A stretch of DNA of 10,251 bases from an uncultured Clostridia bacterium (GTDB lineage: Bacteria; Bacillota; Clostridia; Oscillospirales; Acutalibacteraceae), in contig CAMGDK010000049.1 in NCBI GenBank assembly GCA_946042285.1, forward strand, positions 1 through 10,251. The letters run 5' to 3'. The position numbers and the translations under genes were made by a program. Positions 5,906 through 10,251 of this stretch are shown one piece after another. The notes under the pieces were generated by a model. That model was not told the origin of the DNA, did not search any database, and was given only the letters and a program-made list of their open reading frames with translations. Positions within the stretch are counted from its first letter, which is position 1; each line of letters starts with the position of its first letter.

Positions 5906-7186
5906 TTAACTGTTAAGCGCCTTTAACGCTCTTTGACCGATATCCTTCCTGTAATGAGCATTCTCAAAATCAATCCTTTCAACTGCCGAATAGGACTTAT
6001 CGAGTGCCTCTTGAAGATTTGAGCCGAGAGCGGTTACACCGAGAACACGACCGCCTGATGTAACGAGCTTATTGTCCTTAACAGCCGTGCCTGCATGGTA
6101 CACAACTACACCGTCAAGCTGACCGCTTGTAAGACCTTTAATTTCAATTCCCTTTGGATAAGACTTAGGATAACCGCCTGATGCCATAATTACGCAGGCA
6201 CAAGAGTCGTCTGACCACTCAATATCAAGCTCGGCAAGTGTTTCGTTGTTGATTGCTTCAAAAATATCCATAATATCCGTCTTAAGTCTCGGGAGGACAA
6301 CCTGTGTCTCGGGATCACCGAAACGGCAGTTATATTCGATAACCTTCGGTCCTTTCGGAGTCAGCATGAGTCCAAAGTAAAGACAGCCCTTAAATGTTCT
6401 GCCCTCACTGTTCATGGCGTTGATTGTGGGAACAAAGATTTTATCCATACATTCCTTTGCGATTTCATCTGTATAATACGGGTTTGGTGAAACGGTACCC
6501 ATACCTCCTGTATTAAGTCCCTTATCACCGTCAAGTGCGCGCTTATGATCCATTGATGAAACCATTGGCTTAACGCACTTACCGTCCGTAAACGCAAGAA
6601 CAGAGACCTCAGGACCTGTAAGAAACTCCTCGACAACAACATTATTACCCGATGCGCCGAAAATCTTATCCTCCATAATTTCTTTAACACCGGCAATCGC
6701 CTCATCAAGAGTTTCGGGAATGATAACACCCTTACCGAGTGCAAGGCCGTCTGCCTTAATAACTGTCGGAAATTCGTTCTTTTCCTTAATATAATCAATT
6801 ACATCCTGTGCGTTATCAAACACCTTATACTCTGCGGTAGGAATATTGTATTTGAGCATGAGATTTTTTGAGAAAACCTTTGAGCCTTCTATAACAGCGG
6901 CATTAGCCCTTGGACCGAATGTTGCAAAGCCGTTATCGTTAAGAGCATCAACCATACCTGCAACAAGCGGATCATCGGGAGCAACAACAACAAAGTCTGC
7001 CTTAATTTCCTTAGCAAGAGAAACCACTGCGTCAATATCCGTTGCCGAAACAGGATAACAATCCGCATCATAGGAAATACCGCCGTTACCCGGACAGCAT
7101 GCTACGCTGTCAACTCTCGGTGACTCCTTAATCTTTTTAATCAAGGCGTGCTCTCTTCCGCCGCCGCCAACAACCAATACCTTCAT
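5906..7186 (-). CDS. purD: Phosphoribosylamine-glycine ligase (GAR synthetase)
   Basis: Cytoplasmic ATP-grasp enzyme of de novo purine synthesis joining glycine to 5-phosphoribosylamine. At 426 aa it is full length (E. coli about 429). Visible motifs: N-terminal nucleotide-fold GGGGREHA (7-14), CPGNGG (31-36), ATP-grasp lysine region IKADGLALGKGV (143-154), EEF (186-188), NTGGMGTVSP (225-234), and the metal/ATP loop EYNCRFGDPETQ (284-295). The usual PEAPLVAG segment reads PDDPLVAG (70-77), a mild variation. AAGGAG lies 8 bases before the ATG. It is the last pur gene of the cluster, separated from the IMP cyclohydrolase gene by 74 bp holding a hairpin. No good terminator follows its stop, so some read-through into the efflux operon is possible. 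Confidence 0.98.
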   Translation of the reverse strand: MKVLVVGGGGREHALIKKIKESPRVDSVACCPGNGGISYDADCYPVSATDIDAVVSLAKEIKADFVVVAPDDPLVAGMVDALNDNGFATFGPRANAAVIEGSKVFSKNLMLKYNIPTAEYKVFDNAQDVIDYIKEKNEFPTVIKADGLALGKGVIIPETLDEAIAGVKEIMEDKIFGASGNNVVVEEFLTGPEVSVLAFTDGKCVKPMVSSMDHKRALDGDKGLNTGGMGTVSPNPYYTDEIAKECMDKIFVPTINAMNSEGRTFKGCLYFGLMLTPKGPKVIEYNCRFGDPETQVVLPRLKTDIMDIFEAINNETLAELDIEWSDDSCACVIMASGGYPKSYPKGIEIKGLTSGQLDGVVVYHAGTAVKDNKLVTSGGRVLGVTALGSNLQEALDKSYSAVERIDFENAHYRKDIGQRALKALNS

Positions 7187-7234
7187 TTTAAAACTCCTTT
7201 GCGCAATACTAATATATATGTAAAAAGTATATTG

Positions 7235-7255
7235 GGGTGACTGTAACAGTCACCC
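7235..7255. terminator. Perfect 9-bp hairpin between purO and purD
   Basis: GGGTGACTG at 7235-7243 pairs with CAGTCACCC at 7247-7255 around a 3-base loop. On the plus strand it is followed by GATTTTTATT, which looks like a terminator, but no plus-strand gene precedes it. On the minus strand, the direction of the pur operon, CAATATACTTTTTAC follows, so the T run starts 8 bases late. It may reduce transcription into purD, act as a processing or stabilising element, or block antisense transcription. Confidence 0.6.
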
Positions 7256-7260
7256 GATTT

Positions 7261-7962
7261 TTATTTATTCTTATTTATAATTCTTGTTTCCTCTTCACCT
7301 GTCTCAAGGTTTATAAAGCGGGTGAAAAGTGAAACCTTGTTATCCTCATTAAGATTTGTCCACACCATATCTGTAAATGAGTCAATATCGCCGTTGATTT
7401 CAACAGGAGTAGGCTCACCCTCAAATGAAGGTATAGGATTGCCGTCGCACTTATATGTGTGGATAAAATGACCTAAGCCTGACTGTGCAGGATATTCATA
7501 GAAAAACCTTAAGCATTCAGGCTTACCCATATTTGATTTAAGAATTGATAAAACATAATCACCGTTTGGCTTAACCACACCCGAAATTCTCGGAGTGTAG
7601 TTTGGAGCATCAGGCTCAAACTCTCTTGTCAAAAGAGCGTGACGATAGCAATGACCTTCCTGCATAAAATCGTAAATTGTATCTGTTTGATCACCGTTTG
7701 TAACGATTGTTTTGCCGTCAAGCTTCAATACAGGATTGTAAATGATAAGTGACGGATCCTCCATTTTGCTTTCGTCAAAAGCCTTTGTGCGAATACCGCC
7801 TCTGTCATTAGCCTCAAAAATTCTGTTACGGCTGTTTACGCTTCTTCCCATTATGAAATAAGCAATAACTGCATTTTTGCCGTCCTTTGATTTACCGAGC
7901 ACAATACCTCTGCCCGGATATGTGTTGCCCGAAAGCTCTGCTGCAAGTGATTTAATTTCCAT
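7261..7962 (-). CDS. purO: IMP cyclohydrolase, PurO type
   Basis: A 233-aa protein of the archaeal-type IMP cyclohydrolase family (COG3363-like), which closes the ring of FAICAR to give IMP, the last step of de novo synthesis. Recognisable segments are YPGRGIVLG (15-23), FIMGRSVNSRNRIF (36-49), NDRGGIRT (52-59), NGDQTD (89-94) and GHCYRHAL (103-110). This family is unrelated to the cyclohydrolase half of bacterial PurH. It is found in methanogenic archaea and, as PurO-like proteins, in clostridial genomes, where it is expected to pair with a single-function AICAR transformylase. That partner is not encoded in the window. GAGAGG before the ATG lies partly over the end of the 13-bp spacer to purN, indicating tight co-translation. 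Confidence 0.88.
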   Translation of the reverse strand: MEIKSLAAELSGNTYPGRGIVLGKSKDGKNAVIAYFIMGRSVNSRNRIFEANDRGGIRTKAFDESKMEDPSLIIYNPVLKLDGKTIVTNGDQTDTIYDFMQEGHCYRHALLTREFEPDAPNYTPRISGVVKPNGDYVLSILKSNMGKPECLRFFYEYPAQSGLGHFIHTYKCDGNPIPSFEGEPTPVEINGDIDSFTDMVWTNLNEDNKVSLFTRFINLETGEEETRIINKNK

Positions 7963-7975
7963 TTATCCATACCTC

Positions 7976-8599
7976 TCAATCTATTTCGGTTATCCTGCCG
8001 TTTACCTTAATTCTTCCCTCGCAGAAAAGTGACACCGCCTGCGGAAGAATTTTCCATTCGCACTGCTCCATTACTCGTTTTTGGAGTATTTCCGGAGTAT
8101 CGCCCTTTTCAACCGGCACTGATTTTTGCATTATGATTGGACCTGCGTCGCAATCCTCTGTAACAAAATGAACTGTTGCACCTGTAAGCTTAACACCGCT
8201 TTCAAGCACAGCCTCATGAACATGCAAGCCGTAAAATCCCTTTCCGCAAAATGAAGGAATAAGAGCCGGATGAACATTCATCATTTTAAGAGGAAATGCC
8301 TCAACTATCTGCGAATCAAGAATAGTCATAAAGCCGGCATAGACAACAAGATCGACCTTTTCCTCAATAAGAGCATCAGTAACTGCTCTTGTGTATGACT
8401 TGATGTCGCTGTATTCACTGCGCTCAATTACCTGAGTCTTAATATCGTTTTGCTTTGCCCTTTCAAGCGCATAGACGCCGGACTTTGAAGAAATAACACA
8501 AGTGATTTTGCCGTTTTTTATTTCCCCTCTTTTTTGAGCATCAATAAGTGCCTGAAGGTTTGTTCCGCCACCGGAAACAAGAACTGCAATATTCATCAT
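7976..8599 (-). CDS. purN: Phosphoribosylglycinamide formyltransferase (GAR transformylase)
   Basis: Folate-dependent enzyme that formylates GAR to FGAR using 10-formyltetrahydrofolate. It is 207 aa, usual for the family. The catalytic triad is visible: N108 and H110 in MNVHPALIPSF and D151 in EDCDAGPI. The phosphate-binding SGGGTNLQ is at 9-16 and GLHVHEAV at 124-131. The start ATG overlaps the purM TGA (ATGA, 8596-8599), a classic translational-coupling arrangement. A second ATG follows at once, so the true start could be one codon later. Confidence 0.98.
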   Translation of the reverse strand: MMNIAVLVSGGGTNLQALIDAQKRGEIKNGKITCVISSKSGVYALERAKQNDIKTQVIERSEYSDIKSYTRAVTDALIEEKVDLVVYAGFMTILDSQIVEAFPLKMMNVHPALIPSFCGKGFYGLHVHEAVLESGVKLTGATVHFVTEDCDAGPIIMQKSVPVEKGDTPEILQKRVMEQCEWKILPQAVSLFCEGRIKVNGRITEID

Positions 8600-9633
8600 A
8601 CTAATTCTACGCCCTTTTCACCGGATTTGATTTCACCGATAACTGCTGCCTGCTCACCGTTTGCCTGAAGAATTCTAACTGCCTCGTCTGCCTTGTCGGA
8701 ATCAACGGCGATTACAAGACCTGTACCCATATTAAATGTGTTGAACATATCTCTTTCAGGGATTGAGCCCTCCTGCGCAATCAAATCAAAGATTGGCTTT
8801 TTAAAGCACTTATCTTTCTCGATAACAGCAGTAAAGCCGTCATTAAGCATTCTTGGAACATTCTCATAAAATCCACCGCCTGTAATGTGGCTGATTGCGT
8901 TAACATTTACCTCGTCCATAAGAGCAAGAAGCGGCTTTACATAAATCCTTGTAGGAGTGATAAGCTCCTCGCCGAGAGTTTTGCCAAGCTCGGGAACATA
9001 AACCTCAAGTCTGTCTGCGGTGATGTTGAACACCTTTCTTACAAGAGAAAAGCCGTTTGAATGGACACCTGATGAAGCAACACCGATAAGGGCATCGCCT
9101 GCCTTAAGATTTTCGCCCGATACAAGCTTATCCTTTTCACCGATACCAACCGTAAATCCTGCAAGGTCGTATTCCTCGTTTGGCATAAGACCGGGATGCT
9201 CTGCAGTTTCACCGCCGACAAGAGCACAGCCTGCCTGAACACAACCCTCTGCAACACCTGATACGATTTGAGCAATCTTTTCAGGATAGTTCTTGCCGCA
9301 TGCAATATAATCAAGGAAGAACAATGGCTTTGCACCTGAGCAAGCTACATCGTTTACACACATGGCAACGCAGTCGATACCAACGGTGTCGTGCTTATCC
9401 ATTAAAAATGCAAGCTTAATCTTTGTGCCAACGCCGTCTGTACCCGAAACAAGAACAGGATTTTTATAGTCCGACCACGGAAGCTCAAACATTCCGCCGA
9501 AGCCTCCAATACCGCCGATAACGCCCGGAATCGTTGTTCTTTTTACAGATGATTTGATGAGCTCGACTGACTCGTATCCTGCCGTAACATCAACGCCTGC
9601 TGCTGCATAGCTTTCGCTAAAACTCTTTTCCAT
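8596..9633 (-). CDS. purM: Phosphoribosylformylglycinamidine cyclo-ligase (AIR synthetase)
   Basis: ATP-dependent closure of FGAM to aminoimidazole ribonucleotide. It is 345 aa, the usual length. Family motifs: GVDVTAGYESVE near the start, GGIGGFGGMFEL (40-51), GTDGVGTKIKLA (64-75), DCVAMCVNDVACSGA (87-101), GGETAEHPGLM (140-150, where many homologues have AEMPG) and GGGFYENVPRML in the second half. AAGGAG lies 7 bases before the ATG. It is 32 bp downstream of purE and overlaps purN by 4 bp. Confidence 0.98.
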   Translation of the reverse strand: MEKSFSESYAAAGVDVTAGYESVELIKSSVKRTTIPGVIGGIGGFGGMFELPWSDYKNPVLVSGTDGVGTKIKLAFLMDKHDTVGIDCVAMCVNDVACSGAKPLFFLDYIACGKNYPEKIAQIVSGVAEGCVQAGCALVGGETAEHPGLMPNEEYDLAGFTVGIGEKDKLVSGENLKAGDALIGVASSGVHSNGFSLVRKVFNITADRLEVYVPELGKTLGEELITPTRIYVKPLLALMDEVNVNAISHITGGGFYENVPRMLNDGFTAVIEKDKCFKKPIFDLIAQEGSIPERDMFNTFNMGTGLVIAVDSDKADEAVRILQANGEQAAVIGEIKSGEKGVELV

Positions 9634-9665
9634 ATTTATTCTCCTTAACTGTTCTTTTTATTGTT

Positions 9666-10163
9666 TTATATTTCCTTAAGCTTTTCCTGTAAAGCAATGT
9701 CCTTTTGCCTAACCTGCTCTGCCATTTCCTTTCTCATTTCAATGAGCTTTGACATAAGAGCATCGTCGCCTACCGCAAGTATCTGTGCTGCAAGAAGTGC
9801 TGCGTTCTTTGCTGCATTTACGCCTACCGTTGCAACAGGGATTCCCGGCGGCATCATAACAGTTGCAAGCATTGCGTCCATGCCGTCAAGAACCTTTGCC
9901 GAGCAAGGAATACCTATAACGGGGAGAGTAGTGGATGCTGCAAGCACACCGCCGAGATGTGCTGCCATTCCGGCTGCGGCGATAATTACTCCAAAACCGT
10001 TTTCAATAGCCGAGCAGGAAAAATCATGAGCCTCCTGCGGAGTACGATGGGCGCTCATTACCCTAACCTCTGTTTCGATACCAAGCTCCTTTAGCTGCTT
10101 AATTGCCGGTGTAACAATCGGCAAATCGCTGTCTGAGCCCATGATAATTGCAACCTTTTTCAT
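9666..10163 (-). CDS. purE: N5-carboxyaminoimidazole ribonucleotide mutase (class I PurE)
   Basis: Catalyses interconversion of N5-CAIR and CAIR. It is 165 aa, full length. Motifs: MGSDSDLPIV (8-17), the catalytic-His loop SAHRTP (37-42, His39), AAGMAAHLGGVLAA (63-76) and PVIGIP (81-86), followed by GMDAMLATVMMPPGIPVATV. SAHRTP and AAHLGG support class I rather than the CO2-dependent class II. It ends in a charged helix (EMRKEMAEQVRQKDIALQEK). Class I PurE needs PurK to supply N5-CAIR; purK is not in the window. AAGGAG lies 11 bases before the ATG. It is the first gene of the visible operon. Confidence 0.98.
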   Translation of the reverse strand: MKKVAIIMGSDSDLPIVTPAIKQLKELGIETEVRVMSAHRTPQEAHDFSCSAIENGFGVIIAAAGMAAHLGGVLAASTTLPVIGIPCSAKVLDGMDAMLATVMMPPGIPVATVGVNAAKNAALLAAQILAVGDDALMSKLIEMRKEMAEQVRQKDIALQEKLKEI

Positions 10164-10195
10164 AATGTAACTCTCCTTTGCTTATCGTTGCAGAT

Positions 10196-10208
10196 ATTAT
10201 ATATTATA
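10196..10208 (-). promoter_or_regulatory. Possible -10 element(s) upstream of purE
   Basis: On the minus strand two overlapping-phase TATAAT hexamers occur (10203-10208 and 10196-10201), 32-45 bases before the purE ATG. A -35 box would lie beyond the insert end, so this cannot be confirmed. Simple AT-rich sequence is the alternative. Confidence 0.3.
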
Positions 10209-10209
10209 G

Positions 10210-10251
10210 CTGTCTCTTATACACATCTCCGAGCCCACGAGACAAGAGGCA
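10210..10251 (-). other. Nextera i7-side adapter (non-biological)
   Basis: Reverse-complement mosaic end at 10210-10228, then the read-2 adapter CCGAGCCCACGAGAC at 10229-10243, then AAGAGGCA at 10244-10251, which matches Nextera index N711. Genome sequence ends at 10209, 46 bases upstream of the purE start. Confidence 0.98.

Noticed and set aside
6412..6798. Minus-strand 128-aa ORF inside purD
   Set aside because: Out-of-frame overlap of a fully conserved purD reading frame, with composition unlike a real protein.
7211..7233. Possible internal promoter for purD (TATACT/TATATT-like hexamers)
   Set aside because: No acceptable -35 box at proper spacing. The sequence is simply AT-rich.
9020..10029. 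Plus-strand ORFs opposite purM and purE, and the 98-aa out-of-frame ORF in purM
   Set aside because: All are shadows of strongly conserved purine genes.
10164..10209. Purine riboswitch or PurR box upstream of purE
   Set aside because: Only 46 bases of real sequence remain before the adapter and no aptamer or box is visible in them.

Overview
The window is one 10,165-bp insert (45-10209) carrying untrimmed Illumina Nextera adapter and index sequence at both ends (1-44 and 10210-10251). It therefore looks like a single tagmented library molecule, or an assembly of one, and neither end is a natural boundary. The low to moderate GC, strong GGAG-type ribosome binding sites, a textbook sigma-A type promoter, YknX/YknZ-like transporter parts, Thr-rich extracellular linkers and a PurO-type IMP cyclohydrolase inside a pur operon suggest a Clostridia/Ruminococcaceae-like Firmicute. 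A gut or similar metagenome is plausible. This assignment is inference from gene content, not from a marker gene.

Layout. (1) Positions 45-1841, plus strand, visibly AT-richer than the rest. A small unrecognised ORF of 71 aa (possibly 5'-truncated) is followed by a 480-aa protein that joins a helical N-terminal region, a probable EVE/PUA-like modified-base-reader domain and a C-terminal PD-(D/E)XK nuclease domain of the type I restriction HsdR-N kind. A strong hairpin terminator ends the unit. This is the accessory part of the window and the best candidate for a little-described defence (modification-dependent restriction) protein. (2) Positions 1842-2047 are non-coding and end in a hairpin terminator usable by both converging units. 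(3) Positions 2048-5900, minus strand: an efflux-type operon read from a near-consensus promoter at 5819-5847. It encodes a membrane fusion protein (MFP) with an unusual extracellular insertion (Thr-rich linker plus an InlB-B-repeat-like module), a MacB/YknZ-like permease overlapping it by 4 bp, and an Spx/ArsC-family thioredoxin-fold protein. No ATP-binding subunit is present. (4) Positions 5906-10163, minus strand: de novo purine biosynthesis operon in transcription order purE-purM-purN-purO-purD. The final cyclisation is done by a PurO-type enzyme rather than bifunctional PurH, and no AICAR transformylase lies in the window.

How the genes work together. PurD, PurN, PurM and PurE catalyse steps from phosphoribosylamine to CAIR, and PurO makes IMP from FAICAR. 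The missing steps (PurF, PurL/Q/S, PurK, PurC, PurB, AICAR transformylase) must be encoded elsewhere, probably partly upstream of purE beyond the end of the insert. The MFP and permease would assemble with an ATPase encoded elsewhere into a MacB/YknXYZ-type exporter.
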